A stretch of 7,920 nucleotides of DNA from Anderseniella sp. (lineage in GTDB: Bacteria > Pseudomonadota > Alphaproteobacteria > Rhizobiales > Aestuariivirgaceae), in contig JABDRA010000571.1 of assembly GCA_013041995.1 (NCBI GenBank), positions 1 to 7,920 of the forward strand, given 5' to 3'. Position 1 is the stretch's first letter, and each line of letters opens with the position of its first letter. Under the pieces are notes generated by a model. The model had not been told where the DNA came from and searched no databases. It saw nothing but the letters and a program-made list of their open reading frames with translations. Shown in pieces: positions 1 to 6,265 of the stretch. The translations under genes were made by a program, and so were the position numbers.

Positions 1-963
1 GTATCGGAAGAACTGTCACGGGGCTGGATTGCCATCGGCTCGCTGGGCACCCGTCCTGAAATTGCCGCGGAACTGATTATTGCCGGCGGCACCGAGGCCC
101 AGAAGGAAAAATGGCTGCCGGCCATCGCCTCCGGCGAGGTATTGCCGACTGCTGTTTTCACCGAGCCCAATACCGGGTCCGATTTGGCATCGCTGCGCAC
201 CCGTGCCGTGAAGGACGGCGACATCTACAAGGTCACCGGCAACAAGACCTGGATCACCCACCCGGTGCGCGCAGATGTCATGACACTGCTGGTGCGCACC
301 AATCCGGATGAGCCGGGTTACAAGGGCTTGTCCATGCTGCTGGCGGAGAAGCCGCGCGGTGATGATGCGAACCCGTTTCCTGCAGACGGCATGTCCGGCG
401 GTGAAATTGAAGTGCTCGGATACCGCGGCATGAAGGAGTATGAAATTCGCTTTGAAGACTTTGAGGTCAAGGCGGAAAACCTGCTGGGGTCAGAAGAAGG
501 CCAGGGCTTCAAGCAGCTCATGCAGACATTTGAATCAGCCCGCATCCAGACCGCGGCACGCGCCATCGGTGTTGCCCAGAACGCGCTCGATCTTGGTCTG
601 AAATATGCCACCGACCGGGTTCAGTTCGGCAAGCCCATCGTTTCGTTTCCCCGCATCGCCGACAAACTGGCGCTGATGGCGGCGGAAATCATGGCTGCCC
701 GGCAATTGTCATATTTCTCGGCCCGTGAAAAGGATGCCGACCGGCGCTGCGATGTGGAAGCCGGCATGGCCAAGCTGCTGGGTGCGCGCGTTGCCTGGAC
801 ATGTGCGGACAACGCTCTGCAAATCCACGGCGGCAACGGGTTCGCGCTGGAATACCAGATCAGCCGCGTTTTGTGTGACGCCCGGATTCTCAACATCTTT
901 GAAGGCGCCGGTGAAATCCAGGCCCAGGTCATTGCACGTCGTTTATTGGAACAGGGCAACTGA
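1..963 (+). CDS. Acyl-CoA dehydrogenase, 5'-truncated by window edge
   Basis: FAD-dependent acyl-CoA dehydrogenase. The family oxidises an acyl-CoA to the trans-2-enoyl-CoA and passes electrons to ETF, the first step of beta-oxidation or branched-chain acyl-CoA breakdown in the cytoplasm. The frame is open from base 1, so the real start lies upstream. The 320 residues visible compare with about 380-400 for the family, so some 70-80 N-terminal residues are missing. Visible signatures (fragment numbering): the first ACAD signature TEPNTGSD at 54-61; the four-helix C-terminal domain with YATDRVQFGKPI; the second signature QIHGGNGF at 274-281; and IFEGAGEIQ, whose Glu301 (codon 901-903) sits where the catalytic base of short/medium-chain enzymes lies. 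The substrate cannot be read from the sequence. A TTG at 142 is an internal codon, not a start. The TGA stop lies only 2 bp before the palindromic element at 966. Confidence 0.93.
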   Translation, partial: VSEELSRGWIAIGSLGTRPEIAAELIIAGGTEAQKEKWLPAIASGEVLPTAVFTEPNTGSDLASLRTRAVKDGDIYKVTGNKTWITHPVRADVMTLLVRTNPDEPGYKGLSMLLAEKPRGDDANPFPADGMSGGEIEVLGYRGMKEYEIRFEDFEVKAENLLGSEEGQGFKQLMQTFESARIQTAARAIGVAQNALDLGLKYATDRVQFGKPIVSFPRIADKLALMAAEIMAARQLSYFSAREKDADRRCDVEAGMAKLLGARVAWTCADNALQIHGGNGFALEYQISRVLCDARILNIFEGAGEIQAQVIARRLLEQGN

Positions 964-965
964 TC

Positions 966-1268
966 CTAGAGCGAAATCAGGTTGGATTGGAACATTTGAT
1001 GGTAGAAAATCGGTTCACTCGGCTAGACGCGTCGCGCAGCGCGATGTGGGACATCGGGCAAGCGGCGCAACGACGCCGATGGGCCGATTTTCCCCACCCC
1101 GATGGAAGCTACGATATTGATAGAATCGGTGAAGGGGCCGGGCGATTTTGCCCTCTGGCGTCGTTGGCTTGCACTTGTGGTGGGGCTACACCACGGCCTG
1201 CAATCCGCCTAGCCAGCGACCAAAATCGCCGCGGTCAAATGATCCAATCCAACCTGATTTCGCTCTAG
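966..1268. repeat. 303-bp near-palindromic MITE-like element
   Basis: Terminal inverted repeats of 34 bp, at 966-999 and 1235-1268, differ at one base. Both begin CTAGAGCGAAATCAGG. The symmetry continues inward in register around position 1117: the decamer CAACGACGCC at 1068-1077 pairs exactly with GGCGTCGTTG at 1157-1166, and further weaker matches lie between (GGGC-GATTTT blocks, GGCTAG near 1021 against CTAGCC near 1209). A transcript could therefore fold into one long interrupted hairpin. The outer CTAG at each end is itself palindromic. It could be part of the repeat or a 4-bp target duplication of the kind some IS5-group elements make. No convincing protein is encoded. It fills the whole 305-bp gap between the acyl-CoA dehydrogenase stop and the SDR start. 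A MITE or dispersed intergenic repeat is the best reading; the parent transposon is unknown. Confidence 0.85.
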
Positions 1269-2159
1269 ATGACGACACGCACCATCCTCATTACCGGATG
1301 TTCGTCCGGCATCGGCTACACATGCGCAATCGGCATGCAGCAGCGCGGCTGGCGCGTTTTTGCCACGGCGCGCAGCGCTGAAGATATCGCAATGCTCGAG
1401 GCCAAAGGCCTGCATGCGCTGGCGCTCGACTACACCGATGCCGCATCAATTGCCGCCTGCGCGGACCAGGCGCTGAAACTTGCCGATAACAAGCTCGACG
1501 CCGTATTCAACAATGGTGCCTATGGGCAACCGGGTCTTGTCGAAGATCTCAGTGTCGAGGTTCTGCGCGAACAGTTTGAGGCCAATTTCTTTGGCTGGCA
1601 CGACCTGACAACCCGTTTGATCCCGGCCATGCGTGACCGGGGGTCTGGGCGTATCGTGCAGTGTTCCTCGGTGCTCGGTATTATCGCAGCCCCTTATCGC
1701 GGCGCCTACAATGCCTCGAAGTTCGCACTGGAAGGTTTGACCGACACGCTCCGGCTGGAGCTGAACGGATCTGGCATCAAGGTCAGCGCCATCCAGCCCG
1801 GTCCGATCCGGTCGCGCTTCACGCTGCGGGCCCTGAACGCCTTGCGGGACAATATTGATACGGGCGGCTCACGCCATCATGCGCTGTACGCGAAACGCAT
1901 CGCCGAACTGGAAGCCATAGCAGGCACTGAGCCTGCCCCGCTGGAGACACCTGAACAATCCCGGACAGCGACTGGCAACGGGTTGCTGCCGCAATACCGG
2001 CTTGGTCCCGACGCAGTGCTTGATTGCCTGATACATGCGACGGAAAGTGCCAACCCCAAACCACATTATCATGTTACCTATACGACCAGGATGGCGGCAT
2101 TGGCGCGCCGTCTTCTACCTGACCGCTTGCAGGAAAAACTGGCTCTCAGGTCATCGTAA
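1269..2159 (+). CDS. Classical short-chain dehydrogenase/reductase (SDR)
   Basis: A 296-residue NAD(P)-dependent oxidoreductase with a Rossmann fold, cytoplasmic. Motifs in order: cofactor loop TGCSSGIG at 9-16; Arg35 after the second strand, which favours NADP(H); NNGAYG at 81-86 in place of the usual NNAG; Asn106; a Ser at 133/134 (CSSVLG); and the catalytic YNASK with Tyr147 and Lys151. Asn, Ser, Tyr and Lys of the tetrad are therefore all present. The C-terminal part (190-296) is longer than in minimal SDRs, as in retinol/17-beta-hydroxysteroid dehydrogenase-like members, but the substrate is not predictable. Start choice is forced: a TAG (1266-1268, the end of the palindromic element) is immediately upstream in frame, and the next Met (23) is beyond the cofactor loop. 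No Shine-Dalgarno sequence is visible, because the upstream bases belong to the element. A weak 5-bp hairpin (AAGGG/CCCTT, 2163-2177) follows the stop. Confidence 0.9.
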   Translation: MTTRTILITGCSSGIGYTCAIGMQQRGWRVFATARSAEDIAMLEAKGLHALALDYTDAASIAACADQALKLADNKLDAVFNNGAYGQPGLVEDLSVEVLREQFEANFFGWHDLTTRLIPAMRDRGSGRIVQCSSVLGIIAAPYRGAYNASKFALEGLTDTLRLELNGSGIKVSAIQPGPIRSRFTLRALNALRDNIDTGGSRHHALYAKRIAELEAIAGTEPAPLETPEQSRTATGNGLLPQYRLGPDAVLDCLIHATESANPKPHYHVTYTTRMAALARRLLPDRLQEKLALRSS

Positions 2160-2234
2160 ACCAAGGGTTTGTCCCTTCAATCAGGCGCTCCGGATGCACA
2201 TGACAGTGTAGCGGGGAAAGGCCCATGAGGCACT

Positions 2235-2423
2235 ATGTCGTTTGTTGATTATCTGGTCCCTGTTTCGGTTTTTGCAGTGGCCGTTGTTCTGGGTCTGGGT
2301 CTGCTCAACATGATGCGCGGTGGTGACAGCAACACTTCACAAAAGCTGATGCGTGCCCGCGTGCTGCTGCAGTTTGTGGCCGTCATCGTCATTATGGGCG
2401 TGATTTACGTCACCGGCAGATAG
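2235..2423 (+). CDS. Twin-transmembrane small protein (HIG1-like)
   Basis: A 62-residue inner-membrane protein. It has two hydrophobic segments, about residues 5-25 (VPVSVFAVAVVLGLGLLNMM) and 43-60 (VLLQFVAVIVIMGVIYV). They are joined by a polar loop with the highly characteristic MMRGGDSNTSQKLMRAR stretch at 26-42. This arrangement matches the short alphaproteobacterial twin-transmembrane proteins related to mitochondrial HIG1-domain (respiratory supercomplex / cytochrome oxidase assembly) proteins. That family link comes from recalled sequence resemblance; the function in bacteria is not established here. The ATG at 2235 has GAGG at 2226-2229 as a plausible ribosome binding site, 5 bases from the start. 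It is convergent with the HSD10-type gene, 15 bp apart. Confidence 0.85.
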   Translation: MSFVDYLVPVSVFAVAVVLGLGLLNMMRGGDSNTSQKLMRARVLLQFVAVIVIMGVIYVTGR

Positions 2424-2429
2424 AGTATC

Positions 2430-2451
2430 GGCACCGCTCTAACGCGGTGCC
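2430..2451. terminator. Possible bidirectional terminator hairpin
   Basis: A perfect 8-bp GC-rich stem, GGCACCGC (2430-2437) and GCGGTGCC (2444-2451), with a 6-base loop sits exactly between two convergent genes. It overlaps the last codons of the minus-strand gene. There is no clear T-tract on either side, so intrinsic termination is unproven. Confidence 0.4.
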
Positions 2452-3224
2452 ATGCGCAATGCGCCGTCGAGCCTGATACACTCACCGTTCAACATGTCAT
2501 TGTCGACGATGGCCAGCGCCAGTTTTGCATACTCCGACGGATCACCGAGGCGCGCCGGAAACGGCACATTGGCCGCCAGTGCGGCTCGCACGTCTTCCGG
2601 CAGTCCGGCAACCATGGGCGTATGGAACAATCCCGGCATGATGGTGCAGCATCTCACCCCGTCGCGCATCAGATCGCGCGCGACCGGCAGTGTCAGGCCG
2701 ATCACACCACCCTTGGACGCGGCATAGGCGACCTGCCCGATCTGACCATCCGTGCCGGCAATCGAGGCCGTATTGATAATCACACCACGCCCGCCGTCAC
2801 CTGTTACCGGTTCACTCGCGATCATGCCGGCTGCACATTTGGAAATCATGTTGAATGTACCGACGAGGTTGACGGCAATGGTCTTCTGGAAGCTGGCCAA
2901 TGCATGAAACCGCGCCTCGCCGGTTTTCTTGTCAATGCCCGCGGTTTTCTCACCAATGGCGATACCGGCACAATTGACCAATACCCGTTCCTGACCATGG
3001 GCGGCACGGGCTTTTTCAAGGCCGGTTGAGGCACTGTCATCAGATGTCACATCTGCATGCACGAAAACGCCGGAAATGTCGGATGCAACCTGTTCACCAC
3101 GCTCGGCGTTCATATCAAACACAGCGACCCTGGCCCCTGCGCCAGCCAATGCCCGCGCGGTTGCTTCTCCCAGACCTGAAGCACCACCCGTCACAACCGC
3201 AGCCATGCCATCAACAATATTCAT
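2439..3224 (-). CDS. HSD10-type 3-hydroxyacyl-CoA dehydrogenase (SDR)
   Basis: A 261-residue NAD-dependent SDR. It closely resembles human HSD17B10 (short/branched-chain 3-hydroxyacyl-CoA dehydrogenase, type II), which oxidises 3-hydroxyacyl-CoA or 2-methyl-3-hydroxybutyryl-CoA in beta-oxidation and isoleucine breakdown. Seen: TGGASGLG at 12-19; Asp37 after the second strand, indicating NAD; NCAGIA at 84-89; Asn119 in VNLVGTFN; RGVIINTASIAG with Ser154; YAASKGG with Tyr167 and Lys171; then GLFHTPM and the C-terminal VPFPARLGDPSEYA, NGECIRLDGALRM blocks typical of this subgroup. Length equals that of the human protein (261). The ATG is preceded by GGAAGGA about 6 bases upstream, a good ribosome binding site. 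It is divergent from the YkvA-family gene. With the acyl-CoA dehydrogenase at the left edge it suggests acyl-CoA catabolism, though the two are not co-transcribed. Confidence 0.9.
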   Translation of the reverse strand: MNIVDGMAAVVTGGASGLGEATARALAGAGARVAVFDMNAERGEQVASDISGVFVHADVTSDDSASTGLEKARAAHGQERVLVNCAGIAIGEKTAGIDKKTGEARFHALASFQKTIAVNLVGTFNMISKCAAGMIASEPVTGDGGRGVIINTASIAGTDGQIGQVAYAASKGGVIGLTLPVARDLMRDGVRCCTIMPGLFHTPMVAGLPEDVRAALAANVPFPARLGDPSEYAKLALAIVDNDMLNGECIRLDGALRMAPR

Positions 3225-3342
3225 TCCGCATCCTTCCGGAGTTTCCAGGCTTACTCATGCTGCAAGCCTTACATCTTGTAACTCATTCTGACAGTTTCCA
3301 TATGCAACTCAGCAAGTAGTTTCAACTCCGGGGGAGGAAAAC

Positions 3343-3744
3343 ATGGCCGGCCAGCAGCAATATCCCGATCTCGACAGTGATGACATCACCATGCCGGGCA
3401 CTGTTGATCGCAATGAAGAAACCGTTCGCAAGGGCTTTTGGTCCAAGTTGCAGCGCAACCTCGCCCGGGTCCCGATGGCAGACCAGTTCGTGGCTGCCTA
3501 CTATGCTGCGTTTGACCCCGCCACCCCGTTTCGCACCAAGGCCATGCTGCTGGCCGCACTGGCCTACTTCGTCATGCCGTTCGATGTGGTTCCCGATTTT
3601 ATTCTGGGCTTCGGGTTCACCGATGACATGACGGTTTTACTCACCGCCTTCGGCCTGATCCGCAGCCACGTCACCGACGCCCATCTCGAACGGGCAAAAG
3701 AAACGGTTGAAAAACTGCGCGCCGAAGCAAAAAATACGGAATAG
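3343..3744 (+). CDS. YkvA family protein (DUF1232)
   Basis: A 133-residue protein with a DUF1232 core at about residues 66-104: KAMLLAALAYFVMPFDVVPD, then GFTDDMTVL. The conserved pattern AYFVMPFDVVPDFI (74-87) and DD at 94-95 define the family. The core is hydrophobic and may insert in or associate with the membrane. The N-terminal 40 residues are acidic then basic and probably disordered; the C-terminal 25 are a charged helix. The molecular function of DUF1232 proteins is unknown. GGGGAGG at 3331-3337, five bases before the ATG, is the strongest Shine-Dalgarno sequence in the window. It is divergent from the HSD10-type gene; I see no convincing sigma70 promoter in the 118 bp between them. 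A 6-bp hairpin (CTGCAT/ATGCAG, 3752-3771) just after the stop lacks a T-tract. Confidence 0.88.
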   Translation: MAGQQQYPDLDSDDITMPGTVDRNEETVRKGFWSKLQRNLARVPMADQFVAAYYAAFDPATPFRTKAMLLAALAYFVMPFDVVPDFILGFGFTDDMTVLLTAFGLIRSHVTDAHLERAKETVEKLRAEAKNTE

Positions 3745-3807
3745 TGCACGACTGCATCTTAGTCCATGCAGCCAACATGCGGCTTGGCAAATCACTTCCT
3801 TTTACGC

Positions 3808-3891
3808 GTCATTCCCGTGAAAACGAGAATCCAATCGCGCTTGCCACATGCGCCCTTGCCAGTATCGGATCCCCGCTTTCGCGAGGATGAC
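3808..3891. repeat. Dispersed inverted repeat of the GTCATTCCCG type
   Basis: Two 28-bp arms, 3808-3835 and 3864-3891, face each other across a 28-base loop. They share the pattern GTCAT-C-CG-GAAA-CG-G-ATCC-AT; 21 of 28 positions match, and all seven differences are transitions. When read as RNA from the minus strand, five of the seven become G-U wobble pairs, so the hairpin could form in the 3' untranslated region of the aminomethyltransferase-family gene, whose stop is 25 bp away. Similar repeats containing GTCATTCCCGCGAAAGCGGG are, from memory, scattered in many proteobacterial genomes. It may help end that transcript or protect its 3' end, but no T-tract is seen. Confidence 0.7.
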
Positions 3892-3916
3892 ATAGTCTTC
3901 ATTGGGGATTGGCCAG

Positions 3917-5014
3917 TCAGCCCTGATGGGTTCTCCGCTTTTCCGGATCGTAAATCGGCGTGGCAACCACGGTTGCGGTCGTGGCAATATCACCTCCCGC
4001 CACATTCAGCTTCGTACCGGGCTTCGCAGCCGCCGGCGAGACGTGTGCCAGGGCCAGTGACTTGCCCAACCGGTGCGAGAAGCACGGGCTGTTGACCACG
4101 CCAACCACCGAACCTTCGACCGACAACTGTTCTCCCCCGTTGACCATGTCATCGTGATCAATCACCAGGCAGACATTGTTGACTTTCTCATTGCCCCGGG
4201 CGGCCGCCAGAGCCTCGCACCCCCGGTAACCGGTTTTTGATTTGCTGACCGTGAAACCCAGGCCAACTTCGAAAGGCGTGTGCTCAGTGGTCATGTCGTA
4301 GCCGTAGAACAACAATCCCGCCTCTATGCGGACCTTGTCGAGGGCGGTGAACGAGCATGGCATCACGCCTTCCTCGACCAGCCGGTCCCAGATATCGCCA
4401 ATGACGGCCGCACCCGCAAAAATTTCATAGCCCCGCTCACCGGAATACCCGGTGCGCGAAATACGGCACGGATGACCGAAAAGCGTTGCTGCCTTGTGTT
4501 TGAAATATGCCAGGTCTCCCAGCTCAGTGTCGCAATGAGCATCCAGTACTTTCAGCGCGGCGGGCCCTTGCACCGACAGGTCATGCAGGTCGTCGGTAAA
4601 CTGGACGGCCACAGATTTACCGGCAGCCGACGCTTCCAGCAGAGCCATCGTATCGCCGGAGCCGTGCACGATCATCCATTCATCACGGCCGTTATTGTAG
4701 ACAATCGCATCATCCGCCATGGTACCCGCATCGGTTAAAACCGAAAGATATGCCGCCTCGCCCTCGGCGATGCTGCTTATGTCACGGGTGGTAAGATGGT
4801 TCAGCACCGCTTGTGCGTCGATGCCTGAAACCATGACCTTCTTGAGCGGGGACATGTCAAACATGCCAGCGCGTTCGCGCACTGCATCGTGCTCGTCATT
4901 GGGATCGGTTTTATAGGTCCACGCGGTCCCCATTCCGTTCCAGTCTTCAAGCCCTGAACCAAGCGCGGTGTGACGTGACGCAAGAGCAGACGTGCGGCTG
5001 AGTTCTTTAGTCAT
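3917..5014 (-). CDS. GcvT-like aminomethyltransferase-family protein, orphan
   Basis: A 365-residue protein, the length of GcvT (glycine-cleavage T-protein). The family moves a methylene or methyl group from an amine, sulfonium or aryl-ether substrate to tetrahydrofolate in the cytoplasm. Seen: AVRERAGMFDMSPLKKV at 44-60; DAGTMADDAIVY at 95-106, keeping the Asp pair (101-102) where the T-protein catalytic Asp lies; QGP at 149-151; RTGYSGERGYEIF at 187-199; a LDKVRIEAGLLFYG block; and a C-terminal barrel domain with TPFEVGLGFTV and NSPCFSHRLGKSLALAHV. The FAGWxMPVxY segment near the N-terminus of true GcvT is missing, and neither gcvH nor gcvP is nearby, so a role in glycine cleavage is doubtful. 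DMSP demethylase (DmdA) and dimethylglycine/sarcosine-type demethylases are relatives. The substrate is unknown. Start at 5014: GGAG seven bases upstream supports it, whereas the extension to 5143 is unlike the family. Divergent from the LysR gene. Confidence 0.82.
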   Translation of the reverse strand: MTKELSRTSALASRHTALGSGLEDWNGMGTAWTYKTDPNDEHDAVRERAGMFDMSPLKKVMVSGIDAQAVLNHLTTRDISSIAEGEAAYLSVLTDAGTMADDAIVYNNGRDEWMIVHGSGDTMALLEASAAGKSVAVQFTDDLHDLSVQGPAALKVLDAHCDTELGDLAYFKHKAATLFGHPCRISRTGYSGERGYEIFAGAAVIGDIWDRLVEEGVMPCSFTALDKVRIEAGLLFYGYDMTTEHTPFEVGLGFTVSKSKTGYRGCEALAAARGNEKVNNVCLVIDHDDMVNGGEQLSVEGSVVGVVNSPCFSHRLGKSLALAHVSPAAAKPGTKLNVAGGDIATTATVVATPIYDPEKRRTHQG

Positions 5015-5063
5015 TATTGTCTCCGATTTCCCTGACCGTGTTCGCCCGGCCCGGCTTGATCTG

Positions 5064-5092
5064 CGTATAACCAGACTGATCTCAAAAATGAA
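5064..5092 (-). promoter_or_regulatory. Candidate promoter of the GcvT-like gene
   Basis: On the minus strand TTCATT (5087-5092), a 17-base spacer and TATACG (5064-5069) form a moderate sigma70-like promoter. It would give a leader of about 43 bases before the ATG at 5014. The -35 box is weak, which fits a gene needing an activator such as the divergent LysR protein. Confidence 0.4.
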
Positions 5093-5159
5093 CGCCACCC
5101 GGGCAAACGGCGCCGATTGACAGTTTCTCTTCGAAAACACCATCTGAAAATCGAATAGT

Positions 5160-5188
5160 TTGCACTAACCGGCTAACAGAATTATACG
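5160..5188 (+). promoter_or_regulatory. Candidate promoter of the LysR gene, probably leaderless
   Basis: TTGCAC (5160-5165), a 17-base spacer and TATACG (5183-5188). Transcription would be expected to begin 6-8 bases after the -10 box, which is at or next to the ATG at 5195, so the transcript may have no leader. The spacer holds a direct repeat CTAAC-N3-CTAAC (5165-5177), which a regulator could use as an operator. The -10 hexamer is the same as that of the divergent promoter. Confidence 0.45.
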
Positions 5189-5194
5189 TTGGCA

Positions 5195-6061
5195 ATGAGG
5201 TTCCGGCACTTCGATAACCTGCGTGTCTTCAACATCGTGGCACAACACGGCAGCTTTTCTTCCGCTGCAGAAGAACTGCACCTGACAAAGGGTGCCATCA
5301 GCCACAAGATCAGGCAGCTGGAAACAGAACTGGATTTTGATCTGTTCAAGCGGCTGCCGCGCGGCATTTCACTCACGCCGAAGGGTCAGGAGCTTCTGGG
5401 CGCGACTCTGTCTGCATTTGGCGGCCTGGAAAAGAAGATCGAAGAACTCCGGCAGTCAAGGTCGCGCACCCTGACAATAGGGGTCACAACCTACTTCGCG
5501 TCGCGCTGGCTATCTCCACGACTGATGGATTTCATGCGGGCGCATCCCGACATCCGCCTGCGGGTGCAGCCGATGATCGACCTGCACAACCTCAGGGCAG
5601 AAGGCGTGGACCTTGCCATCCGCTGGGGCAACGGCGCCTGGACCGACGTCAGGATCGAGAAACTGTTTGCCTGTCCGGCCTGGCCGTGCGGGGACGCAAC
5701 AGCTCTCAGCCAGGTCCGGGACCTGGGATTGGCGGCAGCATTCGAGAAATTTACACTGCTGCGCGACCGGCAGGACAGCACTGCCTGGTCACAGTGGTTC
5801 GAGGCCGCCGGCCTGCCCTATATGGGCCAGACCGATACCCTGATCATTCCCGATCCCAATGTCCGGGTACAGGCCGTGGTCGACGGCCAGGGCGTGGCGC
5901 TCAATGACGCGTTGGTGGAAACCGAAATTCAGGCCGGAACACTTCATCGGCTGTCCGATGCAGAACTTTCCGACTTCGGCTACTATCTGGCCTATCCGTC
6001 CGATGCCATGTCCAACCCGGATGTAGGAGCTTTTGCGGATTGGCTGAAACAGGTGGCTTGA
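5195..6061 (+). CDS. LysR-family transcriptional regulator (GcvA-like)
   Basis: A 288-residue DNA-binding regulator. The N-terminal winged helix-turn-helix covers about residues 3-62: FRHFDNLRVFNIVAQHGSFS, SAAEELHLTKGAISHKIRQL, then a linker helix (ETELDFDLFKRLPRGISLTP). The effector-binding domain starts near residue 88 (LTIGVTTYFASRWLSPRL) and carries the GcvA-type WLSPRL, DLAIRWG and WSQWFEAAGLP landmarks. It is divergent from the GcvT-like gene with a 180-bp shared control region, the usual LysR target geometry, so it probably controls that gene and itself. The inducer is unknown. Start choice: ATG at 5195 is preferred to TTG at 5189 because TTG would overlap the predicted -10 box; neither has a Shine-Dalgarno sequence. 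An inverted repeat follows the stop at 6073-6110. Confidence 0.9.
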   Translation: MRFRHFDNLRVFNIVAQHGSFSSAAEELHLTKGAISHKIRQLETELDFDLFKRLPRGISLTPKGQELLGATLSAFGGLEKKIEELRQSRSRTLTIGVTTYFASRWLSPRLMDFMRAHPDIRLRVQPMIDLHNLRAEGVDLAIRWGNGAWTDVRIEKLFACPAWPCGDATALSQVRDLGLAAAFEKFTLLRDRQDSTAWSQWFEAAGLPYMGQTDTLIIPDPNVRVQAVVDGQGVALNDALVETEIQAGTLHRLSDAELSDFGYYLAYPSDAMSNPDVGAFADWLKQVA

Positions 6062-6072
6062 CTTGGTAGCCA

Positions 6073-6110
6073 GTGGTTTGTCGGCGGAGAGCGAAACCGG
6101 CAGAAACCAC
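6073..6110 (+). terminator. Possible terminator hairpin after LysR gene
   Basis: GTGGTTT (6073-6079) and AAACCAC (6104-6110) pair perfectly, with a further CGG/CCG match inside, starting 11 bases after the LysR stop. No T-tract follows, so it may be a weak or Rho-assisted stop, or chance. Confidence 0.3.
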
Positions 6111-6206
6111 CGTGCGTCAGTTCCTGCGCTACACGGTATCCAGGTGAAGTTTGACGGTATTGGGCCGGATACTTCCAGGAACCCAGCAGTTCAATCCGAT
6201 TCACTT

Positions 6207-6235
6207 TTGCAATCTATCTGCCATTTTGTTATAAT
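6207..6235 (+). promoter_or_regulatory. Strong sigma70 promoter of the toxin-antitoxin operon
   Basis: TTGCAA (6207-6212), exactly 17 bases, then the consensus TATAAT (6230-6235) in an AT-rich stretch that contrasts with its GC-rich surroundings. Transcription would start near 6242, giving a leader of about 24 bases before the antitoxin ATG. Confidence 0.75.
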
Positions 6236-6247
6236 ATACGTAATAAC
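6228..6247. promoter_or_regulatory. Candidate autorepression operator
   Basis: GTTAT-N10-ATAAC is an inverted repeat lying across the -10 box and the predicted transcription start. Antitoxins with an AbrB/MazE fold usually repress their own operon by binding such palindromes, so this is the likely site; binding is inferred. Confidence 0.5.
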
Positions 6248-6265
6248 ACAAATAGAGCGAGTGAC

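Noticed and set aside
987..1268. A 93-codon open frame inside the palindromic element
   Set aside because: It lies wholly in the hairpin repeat, has no ribosome binding site and no recognisable protein features.
3225..3342. Promoters between the HSD10-type and YkvA-family genes (for example TTGTAA-N17-CATATG on the plus strand)
   Set aside because: The -10 boxes match the consensus at only about three of six bases in both directions, so I do not report them.
3752..3771. Hairpin CTGCAT/ATGCAG after the YkvA-family gene as a terminator
   Set aside because: The stem is only six base pairs with an eight-base loop and no T-tract, and it overlaps competing pairings.
4280..4738. Long plus-strand open frame antisense to the GcvT-like gene
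   Set aside because: It is a shadow frame in GC-rich DNA, with no start signals or protein family features, opposite a strongly supported gene.
3917..5014. Naming this gene dmdA (DMSP demethylase) and reading the window as a DMSP cluster with acuI at 7303-7920
   Set aside because: The protein keeps the GcvT-like Asp pair and differs from the recalled DmdA sequence in most blocks. The MDR protein has the quinone-oxidoreductase GVFWG-REP block rather than AcuI-like sequence, and no dmdB/C/D genes are present.
5015..5143. Upstream extension of the GcvT-like gene by 43 residues
   Set aside because: The extension is basic and unlike the family, it would run through the predicted promoter, and the ATG at 5014 has a good ribosome binding site.
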